From Acanthosoma haemorrhoidale (taxonomy: Eukaryota > Arthropoda > Insecta > Hemiptera > Acanthosomatidae), in assembly GCA_930367205.1 (NCBI GenBank), contig OV884009.1, forward strand, positions 97,609,189 through 97,673,188: a stretch of DNA of 64,000 nucleotides. The letters are read 5' to 3'. Shown here piece after piece: positions 22,561 to 33,372 of the stretch. The translations under genes and the position numbers were made by a program. The stretch's first letter is position 1, and each line of letters opens with the position of its first letter. The notes beneath the pieces are model-generated. The model was not told the DNA's origin. It was given only the letters and a program-made list of their open reading frames with translations, and searched no databases.

Positions 22561-23894
22561 TCGCGGTGTATCCACGTACATGTTAAAAGAAAACGCCGCA
22601 TTCGCCGAACGTCATTGCTTAAATTACTCACAATTAACCTGTACTGCTACTTGGGATGGTGAGCAGTTAGAGTTCATTGAGAATTACCCTTACAAAAAAA
22701 ATTCTGGTGTATTGTACCAGGTGATACTAATTGGACTAATACTGACGAGAATTGCGTAAAGAGTCTGCGCTCCGACTTGAAAAGTCAGAGTTTGTGTTTT
22801 TTTACCTGTTTTGATTCCCTTCTGTTGGAAGAGTAGCTGGGAAGTGAGTGCTGGATTGTGTTCAAAATGACACAATATTCTAGGAGTAAATTGAATCAGA
22901 GAGGTGATGCAAGAACGTGAGCTCAAGTGGTTTGGACACGTCTGTTGGATGAACAACGATCCGAAGATGGCTGTTTAAAGAAAGCCTTCATGGAGTAAGA
23001 CCTGAAATCCTTAGACATATAATGGATACATATAATGGACTCAGGAGCGAACTTGCAACAAAATGGCAGAAATGGAGAGTAAAACGCGGGATAGGGATGT
23101 GTGGAGATGGATACCAATTTAGGATTGAATGGTAGCCTAATGTAGTAAAATTTCAAATTAATGAGGTGACGTTTTACTCAGTCTTAGAGCAGCTAGTGAT
23201 GAAGAATGGTTGCAGATTATGATACTAGATAATATAAAGTTATACCCTATATTATAGAATAGTAACATGGAGCAAGAAATTTAATGTTTATAGATTATCT
23301 CTAAAACATCTTCTTAAATAAACCTTGAAAAAAAGATTCCCAATTTCCAAAGATATTTCATACTCATCTTAAGAAAGGAGTTTTATTTCCTTTAAATCCG
23401 TTAAGTAACGAAAGCAAGTGATTCATTTGGCTATTCTTAAGAATGGAAAAATACAATATTGTTACTGGCATAGCGAACGGCAATAACTGTCTTACATTCA
23501 AATTTAAATTTGAAACTTACTTAATGCCCTCTCCCAACACTGAGTTTTCATTTTTCGATCCTTTAAACATTATTCTATTGACTTCACCAAAAAATATCGA
23601 AAATATGTTATTTATTTATTTTGTTTTACTTTGGTCCATAAAGTTATTTTTTCTTACGTTTATTTTATACGTCACAAATTCCGTAACTACTCACAATAAT
23701 AATAATAGTGGAGATCAAAAGGAAGCTCAGATTACAGATATTGTACTACTGTACGGATATATTACTATGTAATATTCAACCGGCTATTCATGCAAATATT
23801 ACGATAAAAGTAAAAATACCAACTTGAATTTTTTTGGTCATTAAAAGTTTCAGCCGTTTGGAGGCATGTTTATGACATAATGGAACAGCTATAT
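22561..23894. other. otp intron 1, unannotated
   Basis: AT-rich. Several 77-109 codon frames are present (for example 23443-23772) but show low-complexity hydrophobic composition and no motif. Confidence 0.5.
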
Positions 23895-24370
23895 TAAATA
23901 GTTGAATTACTTAGGACAGGCACCTGTGAGCAGCGACGGAGAAGCATCTGCTTCAGTGACAAGGGGGCGGGGATCGTGTCTGGCACAGAAGTGTTAGATA
24001 GGGACAAGGTGACGTGTCAGGACGTTCCTCGCCAAATTAGTTTTCCACTATGCCTCACCTTTTTCTGATCCTGCTCCAACTGTAGCAATTTAAAAATTAT
24101 ACATGGTCAATCTTTTCAAAATTAGATAAAAAATAACTGTTACTGTTGGTTTATGGAGCGTTGAATCAGGAGTTTGTAATGAGGAAATTCTGGATTGGGC
24201 ATTCTATCCTCCTATTACTAGCCAGGACGCGCCTATGCACCAGGATCCAATGGTTGAAAATAACCTGGACTTGTTCAGAGACTGTAGTTATACTCCAGTA
24301 TGGGAAGGAAACGTTCTCTAACCCGACCGAGGTCGGATTTTTAACTAATTCCACTATTGGCTAGTAGAGG
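23895..24370 (+). other. Coding-like island of unknown origin
   Basis: Two neighbouring + strand frames have ordinary protein composition in AT-rich DNA. At 23898-24068 it includes GTCEQRRRSICFSDKG and TEVLDRDKVTCQDVP, then a stop. At 24130-24324, in another frame, it includes ESGVCNEEILDWAFYPP and DLFRDCSYTPVWEGNVL, then a stop. A purine run GAGGGGGGAG at 24367-24376 could be a polypurine tract, which would suggest the end of an LTR element. A terminal exon of a nested gene is the alternative. I do not recognise either peptide. Confidence 0.35.
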
Positions 24371-25404
24371 GGGGAGTTGTGCCAATACATTTCCGACTAT
24401 ACTCTAATAATATATTCCGCATGATATATTAAACATAAAGAAGTGAAGAGTGACGAATGATTGGGCGGAAAGGTTTGATATTATTGGTGTATATCGGGTG
24501 AAGTTTGCCCGCTGTTAAGAACCGTGTTAAACACGACTTGCTCATAGCCTACCCCTCTTTCACTGGCAATACTCGCGGAGCACTGGAAGCAGCTTACATT
24601 TTCTATTAGGTTGACGTTAACTTGGAGATCCTAACTGTTGGTAGAATTTGTCATCATTTCTTTTATCTCTATCCTATTAATTGTTAGCTTGACTTTCTGT
24701 TCGTTATGTTTTCTTTTTAGCTGTTTCTATCTTTTGAGTTTTGACAAGTTCAATATGACTAAATCTCAGGGTCAAAAGACAGATATTATTCATCTAGATT
24801 TTTTAAGCGGTCTCTCCAGCAACATTAGTTGGACAAAGATTACACCGGGAACTCTTTCTGAGAGGAATGCATGATTTTCTATCTTGATTAGCTTTGACAA
24901 TATTCTATCATGGAGAATTTGGCATTTGCGTTTCCATCACACTTTTCTTTTATAATATAAATGACTACAATTAACACTTAATAATGTGTAGATTTATTTA
25001 ATTAAACGATTGATGCTAAAATCGTCTAATGAGCCATCGCTCCCTACTTTATTCAACCAAGTCAAACGAACCGATTTTTCTAATGGTGCAGGATAATTTC
25101 ATTTAATGGTACACATATTGAAAACATTGCTGTGACGGTAGGATTTAAATATTGGAAGTGAATGTGATAGAGAGATAGCGAAGAATATAATTGCTTAGAT
25201 ACATGAACTAGGAACGACCAGGGAATGTGAGATCTGATGGATGAGCGGTGGAGCCGCAACAACGAGAAGTAAGAGAAACGTTATTGGCAGAGGTACTAGA
25301 CCAGGTAAGCGAGTCTTTTCTCTGTCTCCCCGGTGTGGTAATCTATTTTATACAGTCCACTTAGTCAGTCCAAATACCCAGGGTGTTTTGGCGTGTACAG
25401 TTAG
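24371..25404. other. otp intron 1, unannotated
   Basis: No gene recognised. The first 270 nt could be an LTR if the purine run before it is a polypurine tract, but no second copy is visible. Confidence 0.4.
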
Positions 25405-25618
25405 TGTTTAAACGAGAGATGAATGATTTTACTGTTAATCAAAATGATGAACAGATTACGTCTATTTTACTAGCTACAAATAAAATGTTAATCTTAAGAG
25501 TGTACATCAATGTTTTCAATCTGATGTAGAAGCAACCTCAAAGACAAGGTCAAAGACAAAGGAAAGTGTCTCCGACCAGTCCGCAGTCAACGGTTCTAGA
25601 GAAAACATGCTCTCTGGA
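25405..25618 (+). repeat. Family A repeat, copy 4, left part
   Basis: Matches copy 1 from about 1045 (GAATGATTTTACTGTTAATC, TTTTCAATCTGATGTAGAAG) and copy 3 (CCAGTCCGCAGTCAACGGTT). The Tc1 element interrupts it and the match resumes at 27088. Confidence 0.8.
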
Positions 25619-27087
25619 AGAGGTCAATTTTTTTTATGAATAAAAATGTTTTTTTTTTTCATTTAGAAATGTAAATATAGAGGATAGTAACCCATAATCT
25701 TTGATTCAGTTAAAGGACTCGTTCCCAAAGTTTACTTTCCATGGAATTAAAAATGTTTATTCAATGTCATTTGCGTTCTGGTGCAGCAAATTTCTTATTT
25801 TTCAGCTTCGATATTTTAATTTTCTCAATTTTAAGTTTAAAAATACCTCTTCGTGCTGAGGATGTAGCACGTGGTGTGGCACTTATTGATGTTGGATGTT
25901 CCATTAGATATGCAGCTAATGCCAACGGAGTTCCCTGTGAAACTCTACGAGACGCCGTCAGGCGTTTTCGAGAAACTGGGTCTTATCATAGAAGGGCCGG
26001 TTCTGGACGGCCTAGGGCAACAGAGCCACAGGATGACCGGTTTCTCACTTTAAGAATTATACGAAGCCGGCACCTTACCGTTGTTCAAGCGATTCACAGC
26101 TCCAAGAAGTTCGAGGTGTGCAAATTTCTGAACGTACTGCTTGGAGAAGATTAAATGTGTATGGACTAATGGCTTTTTGCCCAGTAAGAGGACCAGAACT
26201 ACATGGCAGGATTTTGCTCGAGAACACAGTCATCGAACTATGGACGAATGCTGTGCTGTACTTTTTACAGATGAGTCTATATTTGCTCTACGATCTCCAG
26301 ACTGGCGTGAAAGGGTGTGGAGAAGAAGAAATGAAAGGTATGCAGCCTGTAATTTCACCCAGAGCCGACCTTTTCCACGTGGTTCCTTAATGGTGTGGGC
26401 TGGGATTTCAATGGAGTGCCGCACAGAATTGGTCGTGGAGGGTCTTTGACGGCCACTCGCTATGTAGATGAGATTTTGAAACCTCATGTGTTGCCTATCC
26501 TCATCGAAATCAGCGATCATTCATTTCTTATGCACAATAATGCACGTCCACATGTCGCTCGCATAGTACAGACGTTCCTTTATCAGCACAACATTGAGGT
26601 CTTAGCCTGGCCAGCACGTTCTCCAGATTTTAACCCTGTCAAGCATTTATGAGATAACCTCTCGGAAGACGAATAAGAGCGCGTTCAGCAGTTCCTGATA
26701 CATTGCAAGACCTTGAAAGGGCTCTTCGGGAAGAATGGGCTAACCTCCAGCAAAGGGACATTTCCCGACTGGTGGAAAGTATTCCGAGGCGTCTTCAAGA
26801 AGTAATAAAGGCAAGAGGAGGAAATACGCGCTATTAAATGATCTTGTCATTAATTTCTTTTAGGATAAAAATGGCTATTTTTCAATTTTTTTTTCATGTT
26901 TCTTAGCAGTTCACAATTGATTTTAAATTTTTAAACAAAGACTCATTTAATAAACGTTAAAAACCTTATTAAAGGTAAAAAAGATTTTATAAATTCAATA
27001 AGTAAGAAGTATTATATACAATTACCATGTATTATATACAAATACAATTTTTTTTAACAAGTGGGTGGAATTTTTTGCCTGTCAGTG
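25619..27087 (+). mobile_element. Tc1-family element, copy 1, left end missing
   Basis: The sequence parallels the complete copy at 46011-47557, but the first 75 nt or so including the left inverted repeat are absent. The right inverted repeat is present and ends CCTGTCAGTG at 27087 followed by TA. It lies inside a family A copy. Confidence 0.85.
25741..26838 (+). pseudogene. Tc1-family transposase pseudogene, copy 1
   Basis: A Tc1-type transposase cuts and pastes the element at TA sites. Fragments run in order: the helix-turn-helix region (EDVARGVALIDVG, ETLRDAVRRFRETGSYHRRA), the catalytic start LFTDESIFALRSPDW, RRRNERYAACNF, then MHNNARPHVAR and WPARSPDFNPVKHL. The usual D-D-34-E residues read D (FTDES), N instead of D (HNNARPH) and K instead of E (NPVKHL). 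At least two frameshifts and several stops are present. The C-terminus is readable to about 26838. Inactive. Confidence 0.9.
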
Positions 27088-27327
27088 TATCTCCTCGTCT
27101 TGGACGGTGTTTCTGACTTTCAACAGATGCCTTTTTTCTTTATGGCCCTTTTTGACCGTGCATGCCTTTTCCGCACCATCTTGCACTTAGCACCACTCAT
27201 ATTCCAACAGATGGGGTACATCGGCCGGCCTACATCAAAAGAGGGGTTAATCCCGACATCCGGCCTTCGACGGTCTCAGATATTTAACAATTGTACACTA
27301 CCTTCCCCCCATGTCGGAGGTCGAACA
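27088..27327 (+). repeat. Family A repeat, copy 4, right part
   Basis: Matches copy 1 from about 1300: CTCGTCTTGGAC, TTTCTTTATGGCCC, CACCATCTTGCACTTAGCAC, ending CCCCATGTCGGAGGTCGAAC. About 60 nt of family A seem to be missing relative to the left part, so the Tc1 left end was probably lost in a deletion that also removed host sequence. Confidence 0.75.
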
Positions 27328-27880
27328 TATAACGACATATTAAAATAGTTGGTCCATGAATAGAGCTTTAAAGAAAACCAGCTGAAATATGATTGAATTC
27401 AGACTTATATTGTTTGATTTGTACTACTTTCCTTTGTATTGAGTAACCGTTAATGCTAAGTAGTTTATTTTATTTTATTTATTTATAGAAAATTGATAAT
27501 GAACACTGGATCATGGATTGAATAAACGTTTCCTTACGAAACTCAGCCAAATGGTTTTTCAACGCCACTAAGTCTTACTATGTTTATTGAAATTTAAATG
27601 ATGGGAAGTAGTCATCACTAATCTTTCAAGTGACTATAAAAATTTAAAATCAAAGGAAATCTGTCATATATGATATTTCGAAAGATGCAAAAGTTGATTA
27701 TGATTAAAAGTTGTACATATAAATTGTACTTATTAATAGTTTGTTACAGCATTTTGAACGTCAGTTTATCAGTTTATTGATGTTGGTATAGTTTAATTTA
27801 CAATTTTTCTTTTAATTTAATTTTACAATGGACAAACATCCTAAAACATAAAAAATAGATTATAACAACATGAAAATATT
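27328..27880. other. otp intron 1, unannotated
   Basis: AT-rich, nothing recognised. Confidence 0.5.
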
Positions 27881-28776
27881 GAGAAAGTAATTTCGGGTTT
27901 TTAGTGTGAAATAAAACTTAATATTTTCTATACAAAAAATGAACTTTAATCAGTCAAATATCTTTCATTCTGTTCGATGACCTTTTGCCATCTTTCTGGT
28001 AACTTCATGATCCCGCGCTCATAGAACTTCTGTTCCTTATCAGCAAAAAACTCAATCAAGTGCGATTTGAGGTCTTCGTTATTACTGAAATTTTTACCAT
28101 TTAAGAAGTTTTGTAAACTTCGAAACAAATAATAATCCGATGGTGCAAGGTCGGGGCTGTATGGGGGACGCGACATCACTTGCTAACCAAGCTCCAATAG
28201 TTTCGTACGTGTTGCTAAGGAAGTGGGAGGCCTCGCATTGTCGTGGTGGAACCCAAATATTCTTCTTCTTAACAAGTCCAAGACGTCCTATATGATTTGA
28301 AATTGTCGTGTGTGATACATTTGACTGTTTTACAATCTCTCGCACAGTTATTTGCCGATTCGATTAAATTATACCTTTCATTTTGTCATCATCAACTTTA
28401 GAAGGTCGACCAGAACGTTGGTCATCTTTCAGTAAAAAATCTCCATAACGAAATTTTTTAAACCAATTCTGACACGTGTGTTCTGTTAAACATTCAACAC
28501 CATAAACTTCACATATCTCTTTGTGAGTCTCAGCCGCTTTCTTGCCCTAATGAAAATAAAAAAGTAAAATGTGTCGAAAATGCTTATTTTTGCACTCCAT
28601 GTTAAAACTGACCGTAAACTAACAGTTGTAAACAAAATTACACGGAACTTCTTTCAATAGCACCCTGAAGGTATCGAGTACCAAATCTCAAAAGAAAAAA
28701 ATTCTAACATTTACAAAAGAATAACGAAACAAACATAAGGCTATCTACTGGTGCAAACCGAAATCACTTTTTTCTA
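27881..28776 (-). mobile_element. Mariner element, internally deleted
   Basis: The ends carry related inverted repeats: GAGAAAGTAATTTCGGG at 27881 and its imperfect counterpart CCGAAATCACTTTTTTCT at 28758-28775. The length of about 0.9 kb compares with about 1.3 kb for a full mariner. The transposase inside is on the minus strand. Confidence 0.8.
27946..28560 (-). pseudogene. Mariner transposase, missing first catalytic Asp
   Basis: Mariner transposase uses a D-D-34-D triad. On the minus strand an N-terminal part ends MREIVKQSNVSHTTISNHIG and KKKNIWV. It is followed almost directly by HHDNARP (second Asp), LATRTKLLELG, a stop, then PPYSPDLAPSDYYLFRSLQ (third Asp) and a normal C-terminus (KLPERWQKVIEQNERYLTD). 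The region with the first Asp is deleted, and a frameshift and stop follow. This is a dead copy. The upstream helix-turn-helix region is broken near 28365. Confidence 0.85.
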
Positions 28777-29288
28777 AATTATAAAAAAAAAAGTTGAAAA
28801 AAAGGTAAAAACATAGTTAAACCCTGAAACTTTTGATTTTACAGAATTACAAATTAAAAAAAAAAGAAAAAGTAACAAATTATAGTTTTGGAAGCTTTAC
28901 ATATCACAGATAATCTCGATTTCACTGTAAATTTTAAAACTGACTCCCAAAATCTAAATAATTTTTATTCCAAAACACTAAAAATATTAGAGCTTGAGAT
29001 AATAATAAAATTTTTGGAATAATGAAATCTTAGGAATTTTGGTTTGGGGCATTTAACAATCGTTTCTTTAATAATACATTAGATTTTAATTGAACCAATT
29101 AATTAGTTTGTTTTTTTTCACTCCATACTCCATGATTTTAAATTTTAGTAAAATCCACACATATGAACAAGAGGGGGAGGGCTCATTTATTTATGTTTTA
29201 TCTAGTTGTAACATAAAATCTTTAGCATTGGTTAAGGGTTACAGTTAGTCTCCCACAAGTACAGATGGGCTATAAAATTTATGGAATA
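28777..29288. other. otp intron 1, unannotated
   Basis: A-rich and T-rich low-complexity sequence; no gene seen. Confidence 0.5.
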
Positions 29289-29622
29289 CGCTGCCCCACA
29301 AAAAAAGGCACACACTTCAGAGAATTATTGAATCATTTCTGCAATTTTTTATTCGAATTAACATAAAAAGTTTTCATTGATACAGGGTATAAATATAAAA
29401 AAAAACACACCAATAAATATTCAAAAAAATTATACAGATATTCCTATTTGATCTCTTGTGTAACTCCTCTCTAAAAATTTAGCAAAAGGATTATTTTTTA
29501 AATATTAATTTAAAAATAGTTTTGACGACCGAGAAAGTAGTTCGTGTTGATTCTTTGAGTCAAGAAGCATCAGGGCCATTGTTGACCAGAGAACATCGTG
29601 AAGCTTTTTTTGTGGGGCAGTG
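29289..29622. mobile_element. MITE-like element with TA flanks
   Basis: The left end CGCTGCCCCACAAAAAAAGG and the right end TTTTTTTGTGGGGCAGTG are inverted repeats of about 18 nt with one mismatch. TA lies directly outside each end (29287-29288 and 29623-29624), as expected for a Tc1/mariner-mobilised non-autonomous element. The 334-nt interior has no transposase. The inverted repeats differ from those of the other Tc1/mariner copies here. Confidence 0.75.
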
Positions 29623-31439
29623 TATTATTAGAAAAAATGTTCACACAATAACAATTTATGATGGATTTTTGTCTTCACAATTGTTTTTTGATCCGCTCAA
29701 ATTTCATTGATTCACAAATCATTTATTTGTTATAATAATGCCAGCAGCTCAATATAATTTAATTATTTTATTTTGACTTTGAGTTGTTGGACATGTGGTA
29801 TAGTGTTTTTAAGAACAAATGAAAAATTACATAATTTATGCAGTATAGAGTGGAATTTTATAAATAAATCATTTTTAGACCTTGAATATGCCTAATACGA
29901 TGGCGGAACGTTGGTCCGCACTGTATTACAAAATATAAGATTATTTTGGAGACTAATTTTTCCTTCTGCTTATCTGACGCTCTATGTCTCAACAGGGAGT
30001 TAATATTGTTTTATCTTCCCCATTATTACTTTTTTTTTATGACAAATAAAATCTTTATATGATTTTACTTTTTATCGAGGTTTTGACTTTATTTTACTTT
30101 GTTATTTCTCTTTATCACGTAATGATTATTTTTTGTTAGTCAGGCATGACTTTTGTTACTTGTACATTATTATTATTCCCAGAGGTACGTACCTTGGTAC
30201 CGGACATTTTTTTCTTCTTATCTAAATCTATTCAAACTGATATGGAACAGAATTAGCAGGCTATCTATGACTCGTTATAGCGCGAGTGCCCACATGATGT
30301 ACATGATATAGTTAGACTCATTGTGTTGGAGGGAACTGTTAGTTCGACAAGTAATTTCTTAGAAAGTCTCAGTTGCGCATGGGCCAGCTTACTACGCTTT
30401 TGACCGTTTCGGCAGGTATTAGAAAGACATAATGACTGAAAAGCATCCAGGAAGTTTTAGCTGTCTTCTAAGCTATGAACCTCCTCACGCGTGAGTGATA
30501 TCCTTTATTTTAAGTGCGCCAGTGTTAACAGCGACTAGTGTTAGATTGAGGGGTAGAATGGTCGCCATTTCAGTCCAGCTCACGCAAAGTGTCTAGCTAT
30601 CTCATTGCCTTAACCTTATACATTTCCTCCCTTCATGGAGAATGAGCTGTTTTCAACAATGATTGTCCACTCAGGTGAAGAATAGAAAAAGATCGGGTTC
30701 TCTTACAAGTTCATATCCTGACAGCCGCAGATTTTGCCGACACAACAAACCACAAAGACAACTACCTACTTCACCATCGACATCATAAGAGGATATCACT
30801 CATGCTCCGGGGACTTGTGCACAGGGCACAATGACAGAGGAATCGCCTTTTTTTCTCACCCAATAAGTCGTTAACAATGAGAGAGAAGCTATGGACTCAT
30901 CAATCTCACCAAAACAGCCCAAACGACCCTAAAGAGCAAATTTAAATTACTAATACCCCAGCTCAATTCAGTATTGGGGACTGAACATACCTGTATCAAT
31001 AGAACTCGAGATGCAAGGATATCGCCCGATACACCTGATACCTATCAGACAATATTCCGATACCTGTCTGCAGCAAAAGCTTATACTTATCAGCTGAAGA
31101 ATGAGAGAGCTTCCCGGGTAGTTGGTTCCCAGACCCCATTCTCATGACCGCCACACCTACAACCAACTTGGTTTAGCTTCAGTAGGAATCATATATATCT
31201 GAATCCTTCAAATCATACCTATATTCTCTGTCAACCGCTCTGGCCTGAACTATCATTAAATATAAAAACATAAACACTCCACCGTGAAGATAGGTCTTGG
31301 ACTGTGTGAGACAGAGAATAATCCGATGAATTTGGACGCCACATCTCTAACTTCTTCAAACCCCCACCCTGACCCTGAAAATCTATCCAAAGTACCTTTC
31401 ATTAAAGAATTACTTTCTACGCCAATTACTATATCCCAC
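29623..31439. other. otp intron 1, possibly with decayed LINE 5' part
   Basis: No clear gene. From about 30650 the base composition shifts toward that of the following LINE and may be its badly decayed endonuclease region, but I cannot find the catalytic motifs. Confidence 0.35.
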
Positions 31440-32955
31440 CCGCCTAATGCAATTCACCCCTTCCAAAGTCTCAACTCTTACTGACCTCTTTGCCAAGAAA
31501 CAAACTCCTGATGAGACGAATCCTCCATCACCGACCACACAAAGCCATAGTCTTCCTCACATATATCTTCAAATGCATTCTTCGAAACACACACTTTCCC
31601 CTTCTTTGGAATTTTGTATTTATAATATTATTTTACAAGCCCTGGTTTTCTCCCAATTCTCTCCGAAATTTTCGAGAATATCCTTATTAAACGTCTACTT
31701 CCCATCTCGGGTGTCTTCTATCACATCAGTTTGCCTTCCATTTTCAACATGCTACAGTGCCAGCAGGGACTTCGCGTAGTCGACCATATTTATTCAACCC
31801 TGGAGAGCACTTCTGCTCTAGGGATTTGACCGGGTTTGGAGTCCCGGATTGCCCTTCAAACTGAAATCTACTTCCCACAAACATATTTTCTTGTTGTTCG
31901 ATCCTATCTATTAAACAGTTTTTCAAGTCCGATGTGGCTCTGAATACTTGAACCACTTCCCTTTGAAGCTGGAGTCCCCCAAGGTGGTGTTCTTAGCCAT
32001 TTTCTCTTTACCATCTATACCGCTGACATTCCTACCACTGTGAACTCTTTTCTTGCCTACTTTGGTAATGACACAAACGTCCTATCATTCCATCGTGACC
32101 CCGACATAGCATCTTATATACTTCAAATTCGCCTCTCCAAAATTGAGCATTGTAGCAACCAATGGAGGATGCATTGTAGCAACCAATGGAGGATAAAAGT
32201 CAACCAAGGAAAATTTACCAACATTACATTTCCCCCACGACGCGGATTCTGCCCACCACTCTTCTTCGACGATACGCCTCTTCCCACATCAGACACAGTG
32301 CCATACCTTGGATTCCCCCTTGACAAAAGATTGTTCTGAATCCCTGATACGAAACTTAAAAGACAAGAACTCAAGAGAAGGATTGTACAGTTGTATAGGC
32401 TGCTCTACAAGAAATTCTACCTCACACTAGAAAACAACATACTCATATATAAAGTCATACTAAAAGCAGTCTGGACTTAAGGACTTGAACTATGGGGATC
32501 AGCAAAGCCCTCAAACATCAAGCGCATACAATCCTTCCAATCTGAAGTTCTAAGAGCTTCAGTTAATGCACATTTTTATGCCATGAATAAAATACTCCAT
32601 AATGACCTTAAAATTCCCACTAGCCATATTAGGTTTCCAGAACTTCTTTAAGTTGCACCAGAAATTATTTCACCATTCCAATCTTCTAGCAAGACCATTT
32701 TCAATTGTCACCCATCCCTCGGAGATTGAAGCGGAGGTGGCCCCGTGATCTTTTGTAAATATTTGTCATTGGGAGTTCTGACGCTGGTCAGTTTTATCCT
32801 CTTCTGTCCTGAATAAATGTATATTGTAAATACGGTTTGAATGAAAGGTTAAATGTAAAGATGGTATGAATGCCATCTGTTATCACAATTGTCTATTGCC
32901 CTTGTAGGGTGGAGTATAAAGTTTTTTTTCAAATAAAGATTTTAAAAAATAAAAG
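31440..32955 (+). pseudogene. Jockey-type LINE, degraded reverse transcriptase and 3' UTR
   Basis: Ordered RT pieces in shifting frames: IFKCILRNTHFPLLWNF, EIFENILIKRLLPISGV, a GLRVVDHIYSTLES segment, then FLAYFGNDTNVLSFHRDPDI (the active-site YADD-type motif degraded to FGND), NQWRIKVNQGK, and VPYLGFPLDKRLF. The ORF ends PRRLKRRWPRDLL with TAA at 32756-32758. The 3' untranslated part has GTAAATATGGTTTGAATG-like words and ends AATAAAG, matching the tail of the short LINE copies in this window. So this is a longer member, or a relative, of that family. A 15-nt local duplication (TTGTAGCAACCAATGGAGG) lies at about 32150-32190. Multiple frameshifts make it inactive. Confidence 0.85.
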
Positions 32956-33180
32956 AATCAAAGTCTAGATCATAACATTACTCAAGCTGTAATTGCTTAC
33001 GTAAATTTGATCAGTGATTATATGAAAATGAGGTAAATTCATGCAGTGCTTTTTAAGAGCACGAAAGTGATTAAGAAGTTTACTAAAGGAAAACCCATCA
33101 TTGAGTAATGAACATATGAAAATGGTAACGCAGGTTTTAGCATAGGTTAAATTGAATTGTTTAAACTTTATTGTGCTATA

Positions 33181-33372
33181 ATTACAATCTGCCTTTTATA
33201 AGGCAATAAGTAATAAGATAAATGCTCTCATTCATACCATATTTACAGTTCATCATTCACTCGCTCATTCATACAATATTTACAGACAGCCCAGAGACCT
33301 CCCAAATCCACATGCGAAGAGAAAGCGGAGTCTTGGGAAGCCCCCCACGCTCCTCCGTCAGCCGCGTCACCG
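33181..33372 (-). mobile_element. 5'-truncated Jockey-type LINE (3' UTR)
   Basis: Minus-strand 3' untranslated region from the GTCACCGG landmark to the tail. The flanks show only an imperfect possible duplication (GGTTTTAGCATAGG versus GGTTTAGCTTAGG). Confidence 0.8.

Noticed and set aside
22690..23156. Two overlapping minus-strand frames as a small gene
   Set aside because: No motif, no splice context, and AT-rich biased composition.
23895..24324. Second alternative otp exon
   Set aside because: The frames end in stops and no splice pair with phase 1 on both sides can be made.
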